This document shows, piece by piece, positions 47,559 through 56,506 of a DNA stretch of 64,000 bases. Source of the DNA: Craterilacuibacter sp. RT1T. GTDB taxonomy: Bacteria > Pseudomonadota > Gammaproteobacteria > Burkholderiales > Chromobacteriaceae. Each line of letters starts with the position of its first letter. The first letter of the stretch is position 1. Location: NCBI RefSeq assembly GCF_023502145.1, contig NZ_JAMFLI010000001.1, positions 1 to 64,000 of the forward strand, written 5' to 3'. A model generated the notes under the pieces. That model saw only the letters and a program-made list of their open reading frames with translations, was not told where the DNA came from and did not search any database. Made by a program: the position numbers and the translations under genes.

Positions 47559-49568
47559 ATGGCGCTAAGTGTGGGAGGTCTGGGCTCGGGTATGGATGTT
47601 GACGGGCTGATCAAGAACCTGATGGCGGTCGAGTCGCGTCCTTTATATATCTTGCAGCAAAAAGAGGCGCAACTGCAGCAAAAAATATCGGCTACCGGCC
47701 AGGTCAAGGGGGCGGTGTCCGAGTTTCAGAGTGCGGTCAAGGCTTTGCAGGATGCGGGCAAGTTCGTGTCGTTCAAGGGGACGAGCAGTTCGACCGATCA
47801 CGTCGATATTTCCGCCTCCAGCAAGGCGCCGACCGGCTCGTTCTCGGTGCTGGTGCAGCAGCTGGCGCAGGAGCAGAAGCTGGCGTCGGGCACGTTCACC
47901 AGCGCCAAATCGGCGGTGAATGGCGGTACGGAAAGCAAGCTGACCTTTTCCTTCGGTACGACCGGGGCGGATGGCAGCTTTAGCAGCGATGGCAGCAAAG
48001 CACCCAAGTCGGTAACCATTCCGGCCAATGCGACGCTGGAGGATATCCGCGACGCAGTGAACAAGGAAGACATTGGGGTTACGGCCAGCATCGTGAATGA
48101 TGGCTCTGGTTACAAGCTGGTGTATTCGTCGAAGCATACCGGCACCGAAAGCACGATGAAAATCGAAGCGAGCGATCCTGCGCTCAATCAGGTGGCGACG
48201 CATGACAAGGACGGTAAGCGCCTGCTGGGGGGCGATGGCAAACCGTTGCTGACCCAGGTGCAGGCGGCGAAGGATGCCAAGTTCTTACTGGATGGCATCC
48301 AGGTGGTCAAACAGAGCAATACGGTGAGCGATGCAATTGACGGCGTGACACTCACGCTGAAAAAAGCGCAGGAAGAAGGCAAGGACAGCGCGGTGCGGCT
48401 ATCGGTGTCCAAGGATACTTCCGGCATCAAGAGCTCGCTCGAGGGGCTGGTGGAAGGTTACAACAAGCTGATGAAGGCGCTCAAGGATGTATCCGGTGTG
48501 AATTTGGATGCGTCTGTAAAGCCGGGTGAGCAGCGGCCGGCCGGTGTCCTTAACGGCGCCAGCATCATCCGTACCATCCAGAGCCAGATTCGCTCGGCCT
48601 TTAACGAGGGGGGCGACAATGGCGGCATCTATACCATGGCATCGCAGTTCGGCCTGACGTTCAATCAGGACGGTACCATGAAGCTGGATGACAAGCTGTT
48701 GGACAAGGCACTGGAAAAGAACGCTGACGATATCGCCAAATTCTTCGCCACCGATGCCATCACCTCGGATTCGGGGATTTCGTATGTAGGCGGCAGCAGC
48801 AAGACGCAGGCCGGCGAGTACGAGGTGGTGATCACCCAGTTGCTCAACGGTACCAAGGAAGCGGACGAAAAACCCGAGTTGACGGTAAATGCCGACAACA
48901 AGGATTTCAAGATCAAGGTCGATGGCAAGGAAGTCAGCGTGTCATTGACCGAGAAGACTTATGCTTCCGCTGCCGAACTGGCGCACGAGATCGAGTCAGG
49001 TATCAATGCCAAGCTGGGCAAGGATGGCAAGGTGTCGGTGACGGTGGATCCGGACAGCGGCAAGCTGGCGATCCAGTCGGGCAAGACCGGCAAGGAGTCG
49101 TCGGTAGAGCTGGTGTCGGGTCTTGAGTTTGCCGGTTTCAAACCCGGCGCAGGCATTCCCGGCGGCGACAGCGTGGCCGGCACGATCGGTGGCCACCCGG
49201 CCAAGGGTGATGGCAACAAGCTGGTGGGCGCGGTCGGCACGCCGGTTGAAGGGCTGACTATTGCCGTGAATGGTGGCGTGACGGGCAATCGCGGTACGGT
49301 ATCGTTTACCAAGGGTTTTGCCTTCGATCTGGACCAGAAGCTGGATGGCCTGGTCAAGACCGATGGTGCGATTGATGCCTTCAGCAAGGGCTTGAGCGAA
49401 TCGGCCAAAGGCCTGACCACACAGCAGGAGGCATTGCAGCGGCGTCTGGTGCAAACCGAGAAGCGCTATCGTGCCGAGTTTAATGCGATGGATGCCATGC
49501 TGGCGCAGTACCAGAACATGAGTAATTTCCTGACGCAACAATTGGCCGGCCTATCCGGCAACCGATAA
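47559..49568 (+). CDS. fliD: Flagellar filament cap protein FliD
   Basis: FliD forms the cap at the tip of the filament under which flagellin polymerises. The 669-aa protein begins MALSVGGLGSGMDVDGLIKNLM (typical FliD_N), has an inserted middle with two Flagellin_IN-like stretches, and ends with a coiled C-terminus (LQRRLVQTEKRYRAEFNAMDAMLAQYQNM...). It is long compared with the common 450-500 aa, mainly through the middle domain, parallel to the long FliC. AAAGGAGAG precedes the start. Followed by fliS 24 bases later. Confidence 0.93.
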   Translation: MALSVGGLGSGMDVDGLIKNLMAVESRPLYILQQKEAQLQQKISATGQVKGAVSEFQSAVKALQDAGKFVSFKGTSSSTDHVDISASSKAPTGSFSVLVQQLAQEQKLASGTFTSAKSAVNGGTESKLTFSFGTTGADGSFSSDGSKAPKSVTIPANATLEDIRDAVNKEDIGVTASIVNDGSGYKLVYSSKHTGTESTMKIEASDPALNQVATHDKDGKRLLGGDGKPLLTQVQAAKDAKFLLDGIQVVKQSNTVSDAIDGVTLTLKKAQEEGKDSAVRLSVSKDTSGIKSSLEGLVEGYNKLMKALKDVSGVNLDASVKPGEQRPAGVLNGASIIRTIQSQIRSAFNEGGDNGGIYTMASQFGLTFNQDGTMKLDDKLLDKALEKNADDIAKFFATDAITSDSGISYVGGSSKTQAGEYEVVITQLLNGTKEADEKPELTVNADNKDFKIKVDGKEVSVSLTEKTYASAAELAHEIESGINAKLGKDGKVSVTVDPDSGKLAIQSGKTGKESSVELVSGLEFAGFKPGAGIPGGDSVAGTIGGHPAKGDGNKLVGAVGTPVEGLTIAVNGGVTGNRGTVSFTKGFAFDLDQKLDGLVKTDGAIDAFSKGLSESAKGLTTQQEALQRRLVQTEKRYRAEFNAMDAMLAQYQNMSNFLTQQLAGLSGNR

Positions 49569-49592
49569 TCGCAATTCAAAGAGGGGACGGAT

Positions 49593-50018
49593 GTGAATAT
49601 CCGCAGAATGCAGCAGGCTTATGGCAGTTCGGCCTTGGAAAACGAAGTCGGCGGTGCCAGTCCGCACAAGCTGGTATTGATGTTGTTTGATGGTGCTTTG
49701 CAGGCAATTCGTCTGGCCAAGCTGCAAATGGCGCAGGGCAAGGTAGCCGAGAAGGGCAAGTTGATTGGCAAGGCGGTATCGATTATCGACGAGGGCCTGC
49801 GCAATTCGCTGGATGCCGAGCAAGGCGGCGAGCTGGCGGTGAATCTGGCCAGCCTGTACGAGTATTGCACCCGGCGTTTGCTTGAGGCCAATCTGCACAA
49901 TGACGAGGCCGCGCTGGATGAGGTTGATGCGTTGTTGGGCGAGGTGCGTTCGGCTTGGGCCGAAATCGGTTACAAGCCGGCGCCGGCGGCCGTGGAGCCC
50001 GCCCATGCCCTACGCTGA
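49593..50018 (+). CDS. fliS: Flagellin export chaperone FliS
   Basis: FliS binds unfolded flagellin and prevents it polymerising in the cytoplasm. The 141-aa four-helix protein starts at GTG 49593 (behind GAGGGGACG) and shows the family pattern SPHKLVLMLFDGALQAIRLAKLQM, KAVSIIDEGLRNSLD and LYEYCTRRLLEANLHND. It overlaps the next gene (fliT-like) by 14 bases, indicating coupling. Confidence 0.92.
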   Translation: MNIRRMQQAYGSSALENEVGGASPHKLVLMLFDGALQAIRLAKLQMAQGKVAEKGKLIGKAVSIIDEGLRNSLDAEQGGELAVNLASLYEYCTRRLLEANLHNDEAALDEVDALLGEVRSAWAEIGYKPAPAAVEPAHALR

Positions 50019-50331
50019 GGCGTTAGCGGCATGGCAGGCTTTTGCCGGGCTGGCCGAGGCGGCGCGGCGGGCGGCCGAACAAGAAGACTGGACGCAGGCG
50101 CTGGTGCTGGGCGAGCGTCTGATGGCTGAGCAGGACGGTTTGCCGCGGCTGGAGACGCTGGCGCTGTCGGAAGATGAACAGGCGACGTTGCGCCTGACGC
50201 TGACGGCAGTTCAGGCTAATATCGAACAGTCGCGCCGCTTGATGGGGCGCGAGCGTGATACCCTTTCCGAAGAAATGCATCATCTGCGCACCCGCAGCCG
50301 CGTACTGGACGCCTATAGCAAGGGCCTGTAG
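50005..50331 (+). CDS. fliT: FliT-like flagellar chaperone
   Basis: This 108-aa all-helical protein stands where fliT is usually found, overlapping the end of fliS. It shows weak FliT features: helices around WQAFAGLAEAARRAAEQEDW and ERLMAEQDG, and a C-terminal LRTRSRVLDAYSKGL. FliT binds FliD and, in enterics, FlhDC. The assignment is based mainly on position and size, with modest sequence support. The start is ATG 50005; an open frame upstream belongs to antisense or off-frame sequence of fliS. Confidence 0.7.
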   Translation: MPYAEALAAWQAFAGLAEAARRAAEQEDWTQALVLGERLMAEQDGLPRLETLALSEDEQATLRLTLTAVQANIEQSRRLMGRERDTLSEEMHHLRTRSRVLDAYSKGL

Positions 50332-50363
50332 CACGGGTGCGGTGTCCCTGTCAGGAGGCTGAA

Positions 50364-50741
50364 GTGGAAATATGGCTGCTGCTTGCATGTTTATCTGTTG
50401 CCGTGGCCGCGCTGGGCTGGCAGGTGTACCGCTTGCGTAGTGCGGTGCGGGTAGCGGATACGCACCAGATCGAGTTGCAGGCGCAAATTACCCGCCTGCA
50501 AAGAGACCTGCACAGCCTGAGCACGCCGCAGCCGATTGCGGAGTCGCCACCGCAGACGACCGAGCCGCTGCGGCGGCGCAACGATCCGCCGCTCTCATCT
50601 GAACTTTCTTCTCCCTACAATCAGGCGATCGAGCTGGCGCGCCATGGCCTGTCGGCCGGCGAAGTTGCCGAGCGCTGCGGTATTTCGCGCAGCGAGGCCG
50701 AGCTGATTGTTTCCCTTTACCGCAATAGTTCGACTTCATGA
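50364..50741 (+). CDS. DUF2802 protein in flagellar cluster
   Basis: This 125-aa protein starts at GTG 50364 behind a perfect AGGAGG. It has an N-terminal membrane helix (residues 2-20), a coiled-coil stretch (HQIELQAQITRLQRDL), a Pro-rich linker and a C-terminal small helix-turn-helix-like part (ARHGLSAGEVAERCGISRSEAELIVSLYR). This is the DUF2802 layout, often found in flagellar or chemotaxis loci. Its function is unknown; the HTH-like end may contact another protein rather than DNA. It overlaps the fliK-like gene by 4 bases (ATGA). Confidence 0.75.
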   Translation: MEIWLLLACLSVAVAALGWQVYRLRSAVRVADTHQIELQAQITRLQRDLHSLSTPQPIAESPPQTTEPLRRRNDPPLSSELSSPYNQAIELARHGLSAGEVAERCGISRSEAELIVSLYRNSSTS

Positions 50742-51742
50742 TTCCTTCTCTGGGTAATGCGCCGGGCCAAAGTCTGCCGGCGCAGGGACAGGCGCGGATT
50801 GATAACGCCCGTTTCCTGAAAGATGCCGGCCGCGGCCTGATTGCGGTAGACAAGGCGCCGGGCAAAGTCCCGGCCTTGTTATTGGGTGAAACGGTGAATG
50901 CGCGCGTGGTCGAGCGTCTGCCGGACAATAAGCTGGTCGCGCTGATCAAAAACGGTCTGTTTACCCTGCAATTGCCGCCGGGCGTCTCGGCCAAGGGCGA
51001 AAGTATTGCGCTTAAAGTCGCGGCGCTGGCGCCGGCACTGACTTTTGCGCTGGCGGCCGATGCCGGCGAGCCGGCGCAAAACAGCTCGGTCGCGGTGCGT
51101 TTGAGTAGTGCCACGCGCTATCTGTCGGATCTGCTGCGCGCCGCGCCGCAAGCTGCGGGCAAGGCGAGTACGCTGCTTGACCCGCAAGCGCCGCTGTCGG
51201 TGCGCGCCGACAGCCTCGCGCAGGTGGTCAAGCAAAGCGGGGTGTTTTACGAGTCGCAGCAAAAAGCCTGGGTCGAAGGGCGTTTGCCGCTGGAAAAGCT
51301 GCAAAGCCAGCCGCAGGCACAAGCCGGCGAGCTGTTGAAGCAGGAGCCGCAAGCGCGTAGCCAAGTGATGGCCGAGCTGGGCAGCGTATTGCAAAAACAG
51401 CTGGATACGCTGGAAAGCCGCGTGCTCAATGTCAACGCCCAGGCTTGGCCGGGGCAGGCGGCACAATGGCAGATTGAGCGCGAAGCGGCCAATGAGCAGG
51501 GGGCCGAGGGCGGCGGCGAGATTCCGGTATGGGCCACGCGGCTGAATCTGGATTTGCCGGCACTGGGCAGCTTGGGCGCACGCGTGCGTCTGGTCGGCCA
51601 CCAGATTCAGCTGACGCTGGACGCGGATGACACAACCGCGGCCCTGATCGAAACCCACCGCGCACGGCTGGAAGACGGCCTGGCCGCCGCCGGTCTGGCG
51701 CTGGTGGCGCTGAATATCAAATCCGCGAGCACTGATGAATAA
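50738..51742 (+). CDS. FliK-like flagellar hook-length control protein
   Basis: This 334-aa protein has a low-complexity, Ala/Gln-rich first two thirds and a C-terminal domain (about 260-330: IPVWATRLNLDLPALGSLGARVRL and ALIETHRARLEDGLAAAGL) that matches the FliK/Flg_hook C-terminal domain. FliK proteins switch export from hook to filament substrates through contact with FlhB. Here it is followed by a FlhB C-terminal homologue, so the two may act together. It overlaps both neighbours by 4 and 8 bases. It may be a second FliK paralogue, since the usual fliK sits in the fli basal-body operon, not seen here. Confidence 0.75.
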   Translation: MIPSLGNAPGQSLPAQGQARIDNARFLKDAGRGLIAVDKAPGKVPALLLGETVNARVVERLPDNKLVALIKNGLFTLQLPPGVSAKGESIALKVAALAPALTFALAADAGEPAQNSSVAVRLSSATRYLSDLLRAAPQAAGKASTLLDPQAPLSVRADSLAQVVKQSGVFYESQQKAWVEGRLPLEKLQSQPQAQAGELLKQEPQARSQVMAELGSVLQKQLDTLESRVLNVNAQAWPGQAAQWQIEREAANEQGAEGGGEIPVWATRLNLDLPALGSLGARVRLVGHQIQLTLDADDTTAALIETHRARLEDGLAAAGLALVALNIKSASTDE

Positions 51743-52031
51743 ACCCGCCAACCGTACTTCTGCCGTGGCGCTCTCTTACCAGGAGGGCAAGAGCGCGCCG
51801 CAGGTGGTGGCCAAGGGCTATGGCCAGATGGCCGAGCGCATTATCGAGCGCGCGCGCGAGTCGGGCGTGTTTGTGCACGATTCGCCCGAACTCGTGAATC
51901 TGCTGATGCAGGTCAATCTGGATGACCATATCCCGCCGGAGCTGTATCGCGCCGTGGCCGAGCTTCTGGCCTTTGTCTATTTTCTCGAGCAGCAGGCAGC
52001 AGGCAAGGACATGCCCGACGCGGTATTATGA
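51735..52031 (+). CDS. FlhB C-terminal-domain homologue (FhlB/FlhB2)
   Basis: This 98-aa soluble protein resembles only the cytoplasmic C-terminal part of FlhB (the EscU/YscU domain). It has SAVALSYQEGKSAPQVVAKG, where the NPTH autocleavage site of FlhB is replaced by SYQE, then IERARESGVFVHDSPEL and the helical VNLDDHIPPELYRAVAEL. Similar stand-alone proteins occur in flagellar clusters and may stabilise or modulate the export gate. Overlaps the fliK-like gene end by 8 bases. Confidence 0.82.
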   Translation: MNKPANRTSAVALSYQEGKSAPQVVAKGYGQMAERIIERARESGVFVHDSPELVNLLMQVNLDDHIPPELYRAVAELLAFVYFLEQQAAGKDMPDAVL

Positions 52032-52058
52032 CGTTTTATAGTTTGCAGTGAGGTTAAA

Positions 52059-52904
52059 ATGAAAATCGGGTATATTGGTCTGGGCATTATGGGCAAACCG
52101 TGCGTGCAAAACCTGCTCAAGGCCGGTTTTGCGGTGACGGTGTGGGCGCGCCGCCCCGAGTCGGCCAAGGCCTTGCTGGATGCGGGGGCGACTTGGACCG
52201 ATAGCGTGGCGCAACTGGCTGCTGAAGTCGATGTGCTGGTCAGCAATGTGTCCGATACGCCGGATGTGGCGGCGCTGATGAAAGAGGTGGCAAACGCGGC
52301 GAGGCCCGGCCTGATCTGTGTCGATATGAGCACTATCTCGCCCTTGGGCGCGCGCGAGATTGCCACGGCGCTGGCAGAAAAAGGCGTGGATTTTCTCGAT
52401 TGCCCGGTGTCCGGCGGTGAAGCCGGTGCCATTGCCGGTACGCTGACCATTATGGTGGGCGGCAAGGCCGCGGCGCTGGAGGTGGTGCGGCCGGTGCTGG
52501 CTGCGATGGGGCAGACCATCACCCATATTGGCGACTCGGGTGCCGGGCAGGTGGCCAAGGCCTGCAACCAGATTGCCGTCGGTGCCGGCATTGCTGCCGT
52601 GGCCGAAATCATGAAGCTGACCCGCGCCTGCGGTGTGGATCCGGTGCCGGTGCGCGCGGCGTTGCTGGGCGGCTTTGCCCAGAGCAAGGTGCTGGATATC
52701 CACGGCCAGCGCATGATAGACGACAACTACGCCCCCGGTTTCAAGGCCGTGTTGCATCAAAAAGACATGGGCATCGTGCTGGATACCGCTGCCGAGCTGG
52801 GAATTAGCTTGCCGGCGGCGGCACGGGTTCGCGCGCTGATTGACGAGCTGGTCGCCGGCGGCGATGGCGAACTGGATTCGTCAGCCATTGCACGCCTGGT
52901 GTGA
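52059..52904 (+). CDS. NAD(P)-dependent beta-hydroxyacid dehydrogenase (GarR/GlxR-like)
   Basis: This 281-aa 3-hydroxyisobutyrate/tartronate-semialdehyde reductase-family enzyme has the NAD(P) fold GYIGLGIMGKPCVQNL (residues 4-19), FLDCPVSGGEAGA (substrate loop near 115) and the catalytic Lys in GAGQVAKACNQI (near residue 168). It reduces a semialdehyde, possibly 2-hydroxy-3-oxopropionate. The sequence does not distinguish tartronate-semialdehyde, hydroxyisobutyrate or succinate-semialdehyde reductases. It lies 27 bases behind the flagellar genes but is probably unrelated to them. Confidence 0.83.
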   Translation: MKIGYIGLGIMGKPCVQNLLKAGFAVTVWARRPESAKALLDAGATWTDSVAQLAAEVDVLVSNVSDTPDVAALMKEVANAARPGLICVDMSTISPLGAREIATALAEKGVDFLDCPVSGGEAGAIAGTLTIMVGGKAAALEVVRPVLAAMGQTITHIGDSGAGQVAKACNQIAVGAGIAAVAEIMKLTRACGVDPVPVRAALLGGFAQSKVLDIHGQRMIDDNYAPGFKAVLHQKDMGIVLDTAAELGISLPAAARVRALIDELVAGGDGELDSSAIARLV

Positions 52905-52915
52905 CAGTCTCTGAT

Positions 52916-52963
52916 CCTTCTCCCGCCTAGCGGGAGAAGGTGGTGCGCAGCGCCGGATGAGGG
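52916..52963. repeat. REP-like hairpin repeat, copy 2
   Basis: CCTTCTCCCGC, a three-base loop, and GCGGGAGAAGG form a stem, followed by TGGTGCGCAGCGCCGGATGAGGG. This matches the copy at 38344-38387 over most of its length. It lies between the ends of two convergent genes and may double as a terminator. Confidence 0.75.
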
Positions 52964-52966
52964 GGC

Positions 52967-53833
52967 TTATTCGATGTTCTGGATTTGCTCGCGCATCTGC
53001 TCAATCAGTACTTTCAGCTCGACCGAGGCCTGCGTGGTTTCGGTCGAGACCGATTTGGAGCCCAGGGTGTTGGCTTCGCGGTTGAGTTCCTGCATCAGGA
53101 AGTCGAGGCGCTTGCCGGCCTGGCCGCCGGCCTTGAGGATGCGGCGCACTTCGCTGATATGCGCGCCCAGACGGCCGAGTTCTTCGTCTACATCCATTTT
53201 TTGGGCGAACAGGGCGAATTCCTGCTTGATGCGGTCGTCGTCCACGCTGCCCAGTGCATCTTGCAGCCGGTGCGAGAGTCTGGCCATATAGCCGTCGAGA
53301 ATTTGTGGCAGGCGCGGCTTGATCTCGCGTACGATGGCTTCCATGCCATCCAGCCTGTCCAGCAGGATTTGCTTGAGTTTTTCGCCTTCGCGCGCACGGC
53401 TGGCGTTAAAGTCGGTCAAGAGTTCGGTCAGGCAGTCGATGCACAGCTGTTGCAGCACTTCGGGAGCCAGTTCATTGGAGCGCAGCACGCCTTGCCAGCG
53501 CATCAGTTCGCCAACCGACAGGCCGCGGGCATCGGGTGCTAGCGTACGGATGTCGGCGGCGACATCGAGCAGGCTTTGCAGGTAGTCGCGGTTCAGTTCC
53601 AGCGTCGGCACTTGCGAGTCGACCTGATTGAGCGAGACGCGGCACTCGATCTTGCCGCGGCTGGCTTTGGCCGAGATGCGTTCGCGCAAGGCCGGGTCGA
53701 CGATGCGCAGCTCTTCCGGCAGGCGCAGCTGGACATCAAGGTAGCGGTGGTTGACGGCGCGTAGTTCCATCGCCAGCATCCCGCCGGTAAATTCGCGGGT
53801 GATGGCGGCAAAGCCGGTCATGCTGAGTATCAT
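52967..53833 (-). CDS. YicC-family endoribonuclease/RNase adaptor
   Basis: This 288-aa protein matches the YicC family: SMTGFAAITREFTGG near the N-terminus, AVNHRYLDVQLRLPEEL (28-44) and the C-terminal HISEVRRILKAGGQAGKRLDFLMQELNREANT. YicC affects small-RNA stability in E. coli and has been reported to be an endoribonuclease. It is divergent from the protein-kinase gene, 84 bases apart. In many genomes it neighbours gmk, but not here. Confidence 0.87.
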   Translation of the reverse strand: MILSMTGFAAITREFTGGMLAMELRAVNHRYLDVQLRLPEELRIVDPALRERISAKASRGKIECRVSLNQVDSQVPTLELNRDYLQSLLDVAADIRTLAPDARGLSVGELMRWQGVLRSNELAPEVLQQLCIDCLTELLTDFNASRAREGEKLKQILLDRLDGMEAIVREIKPRLPQILDGYMARLSHRLQDALGSVDDDRIKQEFALFAQKMDVDEELGRLGAHISEVRRILKAGGQAGKRLDFLMQELNREANTLGSKSVSTETTQASVELKVLIEQMREQIQNIE

Positions 53834-53917
53834 GGTTTTCTTCCGGTAGGTTTTGATTCAGGAACCGGGCCCGGATGGTGTAATTTCATCAAGGCCCACA
53901 ACACTATAACAACAGCG

Positions 53918-54859
53918 ATGACGCAAACCAAGCAAGGCGGCTTGCCGCCAGGGTTCCAACTGGACGAGTACACCATTGTGCGCGAGCTGAGCTCCGGTGG
54001 TTTTAGCCGGGTGTATTTGGCGCTGGATAGGCACGATAACAAATTCGCTATCAAGGAGTATCTGCCGCAGGCCTTGGCCAGCCACACGGCCGAGTATCAG
54101 GTCAGGGTAGACAATGAGCTGGATCGCGACACCTTCCGCATCGGCCTGAAATGCTTTTTCGAGGAGGCGCGGGTACTGGTCGGCATCAATCACCCCAATG
54201 TGGTGCGGGTGAGTAATATCTTTCCGGCCAACCAGACCGTCTACATGGTGATGGGCTACAAGTCCGGGCGCTCGCTGGCGCGCGAGATCGAGCTCTGCGG
54301 CGGCAGTTTGCCCGAAGCCAGACTACGCCAGCTGTTTGCCGAATTGATTTCCGGCGTGCGCGAGGTGCATCGCCACCATTTGCTGCATTTGGATATCAAG
54401 CCCGCCAATATTTATCTGCGCCGCAGCGGCTCGCCCATCTTGCTCGATTTTGGTTCTGCCAGGCTAAATGCCCTGCAACAGGATAAGTGCTTTGTGTCCA
54501 TGTATACCCCGGGCTTTGCCGCACCCGAGCAGCATCAGGCCAAAGGCAAACTGGGCCCTTGGTCCGATATTTACAGCTTGGGGGCTTGTCTTTATGCCTG
54601 TCTGGGCATTGGTGCCCCCATGGCTGCGACCGCCCGCGATAGCGATGTGCTGCCGGCGCTGGCGCAGGCACGTACGCGCTATTCGGCCGAACTGTGTGCT
54701 TTGGTGGCGCAGTGTATGGCGCTGGATATGAATGAGCGCCCGGGCAGCCTGATGCAGTTGCAAAAAAGCCTGAACAGCCCGTATAGCGAACCGCCGCCAC
54801 CGGCCAAGGGTTTGTGGCAAAGGATGAGTGGCTGGCTGCATCCGGAGGTGGACGCATGA
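53918..54859 (+). CDS. Serine/threonine protein kinase (soluble Hanks type)
   Basis: This 313-aa kinase has a complete Hanks catalytic domain: Gly loop SSGGFSRVY (25-33), ATP lysine K46 in FAIKEY, the HLDIKPAN catalytic loop (D159, K161, N164), DFG (177-179) and a GFAAPE activation-segment end (199-204). It lacks a membrane helix and extracellular sensor. The regulatory partner is presumably the PP2C phosphatase, which overlaps it by 4 bases (ATGA). Substrates are unknown. No type VI secretion genes are near, so a PpkA-like role is not supported. Confidence 0.9.
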   Translation: MTQTKQGGLPPGFQLDEYTIVRELSSGGFSRVYLALDRHDNKFAIKEYLPQALASHTAEYQVRVDNELDRDTFRIGLKCFFEEARVLVGINHPNVVRVSNIFPANQTVYMVMGYKSGRSLAREIELCGGSLPEARLRQLFAELISGVREVHRHHLLHLDIKPANIYLRRSGSPILLDFGSARLNALQQDKCFVSMYTPGFAAPEQHQAKGKLGPWSDIYSLGACLYACLGIGAPMAATARDSDVLPALAQARTRYSAELCALVAQCMALDMNERPGSLMQLQKSLNSPYSEPPPPAKGLWQRMSGWLHPEVDA

Positions 54860-55704
54860 AATTCCTCTGGGGAGGGGGCAGTCGCCTGGGCGGGCGCCGT
54901 TATAACGAAGACCGGGTGCTGATGCTGCATTCGCGCGAGGCGGTGTTGCTGGCGGTGGCCGACGGTATGGGCGGCCATCTGCATGGCGAGCTGGCATCGC
55001 AAATGGTGATCGATACCCTGTCCCATTTGTTTTCTTTGACCATGCGCCCGCGCGCGGCCGATCCCGCCCGTTTTTTACAGGATGCCCTGGATGAGGTGCA
55101 GCATGCGCTGGTGCGTCTGGCATTGTCGCGGCGCTTTCCCGAAGTGCCGTCCACGACGGTGGTGGCGGCGCTGGTGCAGGACGATAAGCTGTATTGCGCC
55201 TGGGCCGGAGACTCGCGCCTGTATCTGTTCGAGCACGGAATGGTGAGCTGGCGCACGCAAGACCATTCGACTGTACAGCGCCTGCTGGACAAGGGGCTGA
55301 TTAATGAAGCGGAAGCCTTGGTTCACCCCGAACGCAACCGCATTTATAGCTGCCTGGGCGGAACGGATAGCCCGCTGATCGGGCAGGCCGGCCCCTTGCC
55401 GCTGTCAGCCGGTTCGACCTTGCTATTGTGTTCGGATGGCGTGTGGTCGCAGATGAACGATACCGAGCTGGCCCGGGCGCTGAGTGCGCGCGCTTTGACG
55501 CAGGTGGTGCCGGCCTTGCTGCAGGTGGCCGAGCGCCGGGGGGGGGCCGGCAGCGATAATCTGAGCGTCGCCGCCATGACTTTGTTGCCGGCGTCGCGCA
55601 GCGGAGCCGGGGTGGTGGATAGTCAGGATGCACCGGAAATTCCCGATGCCATGATGGCGGCGCTGGAGAGCGAGATGATGGCATCCGGACGCAGTCTGTT
55701 GTAG
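54856..55704 (+). CDS. PP2C-family protein phosphatase
   Basis: This 282-aa phosphatase carries the metal and phosphate motifs of the PPM/PP2C family: RRYNEDRVL (14-22), [11 protein letters not shown] (35-45), [10 protein letters not shown] (near 117) and GSDNLSVAA (near 232). It is translationally coupled to the kinase gene and should oppose it. It has no extra domains. The C-terminal 40 residues are a low-conservation tail. Confidence 0.9.
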   Translation: MKFLWGGGSRLGGRRYNEDRVLMLHSREAVLLAVADGMGGHLHGELASQMVIDTLSHLFSLTMRPRAADPARFLQDALDEVQHALVRLALSRRFPEVPSTTVVAALVQDDKLYCAWAGDSRLYLFEHGMVSWRTQDHSTVQRLLDKGLINEAEALVHPERNRIYSCLGGTDSPLIGQAGPLPLSAGSTLLLCSDGVWSQMNDTELARALSARALTQVVPALLQVAERRGGAGSDNLSVAAMTLLPASRSGAGVVDSQDAPEIPDAMMAALESEMMASGRSLL

Positions 55705-55732
55705 TGCATTGTTCTTTTGCGGCTGGCCATGC

Positions 55733-55762
55733 TTACGGCCGTGCCGCAAGTTGCTGTACAAT
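55733..55762 (+). promoter_or_regulatory. Candidate sigma-70 promoter of rph-dusA
   Basis: TTACGG (55733-55738) and TACAAT (55757-55762) are spaced 18 bases, 28 bases ahead of the rph start. The -10 box is good and the -35 box fair. Confidence 0.5.
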
Positions 55763-55789
55763 CTCGCGTTTTTCCCAGCGAGCTGCCTT

Positions 55790-56506
55790 ATGCGACCCTC
55801 CGAGCGAAGTGCCAACGCTCTGCGCCCCGTGCGTCTGACGCGCCACTATACCCGCCATGCCGAAGGCTCGGTGCTGGTCGAGTTCGGCGATACCAAAGTG
55901 ATCTGTACCGCCAGCGTCGAAGAGAATGTGCCGTCTTTTCTCAAGGGCAAGGGGCAGGGCTGGGTCACCGCCGAATACGGCATGCTGCCGCGTTCGACCA
56001 ATAGCCGCATGCGCCGCGAAGCGGCCAGCGGCAAGCAGTCCGGCCGCACCCAGGAAATCCAGCGCCTGATCGGGCGCAGCCTGCGCGCGGTGGTCGATTT
56101 GAAAAAGCTGGGCGAGCGCCAGATTGTGATCGACTGTGACGTGATCCAGGCCGATGGCGGCACCCGCACCGCCAGCATTACCGGCGCCTTTGTTGCGCTG
56201 TCCGATGCCATCGCCGGCCTGATTGCCGCCGGCAAGCTTGCCGAAAGCCCGATTACCGACCATATTGCCGCCGTTTCGGTCGGCGTATTTAACGGCGAAG
56301 CGGTGCTGGATCTGGATTATCCGGAAGATTCGGCCTGCGAGACCGATATGAATGTGGTGATGACCGGTGCCGGCCATTTTGTCGAAGTACAGGGTACGGC
56401 CGAGGGGGTACCGTTCAGCCGCAGCGAACTGAATGCACTGCTGGATCTGGCGGAAAAAGGCATACGCGAGCTGATCGCCCTGCAGCAGGAGGCTTTGCAG
56501 TCGTGA
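55790..56506 (+). CDS. rph: Ribonuclease PH
   Basis: RNase PH trims the 3' ends of tRNA precursors phosphorolytically. The 238-aa protein shows [17 protein letters not shown], the [31 protein letters not shown] stretch (about 62-92, phosphate site) and [15 protein letters not shown] longer open frame starts at 55709, but the ATG at 55790 gives the family N-terminus [14 protein letters not shown]. It overlaps dusA by four bases. Confidence 0.94.
   Translation: MRPSERSANALRPVRLTRHYTRHAEGSVLVEFGDTKVICTASVEENVPSFLKGKGQGWVTAEYGMLPRSTNSRMRREAASGKQSGRTQEIQRLIGRSLRAVVDLKKLGERQIVIDCDVIQADGGTRTASITGAFVALSDAIAGLIAAGKLAESPITDHIAAVSVGVFNGEAVLDLDYPEDSACETDMNVVMTGAGHFVEVQGTAEGVPFSRSELNALLDLAEKGIRELIALQQEALQS

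Noticed and set aside
53918-55704. Type VI secretion PpkA/PppA regulators
   Set aside because: No type VI genes nearby and the kinase lacks the usual C-terminal parts; a general kinase/phosphatase pair is the safer call.
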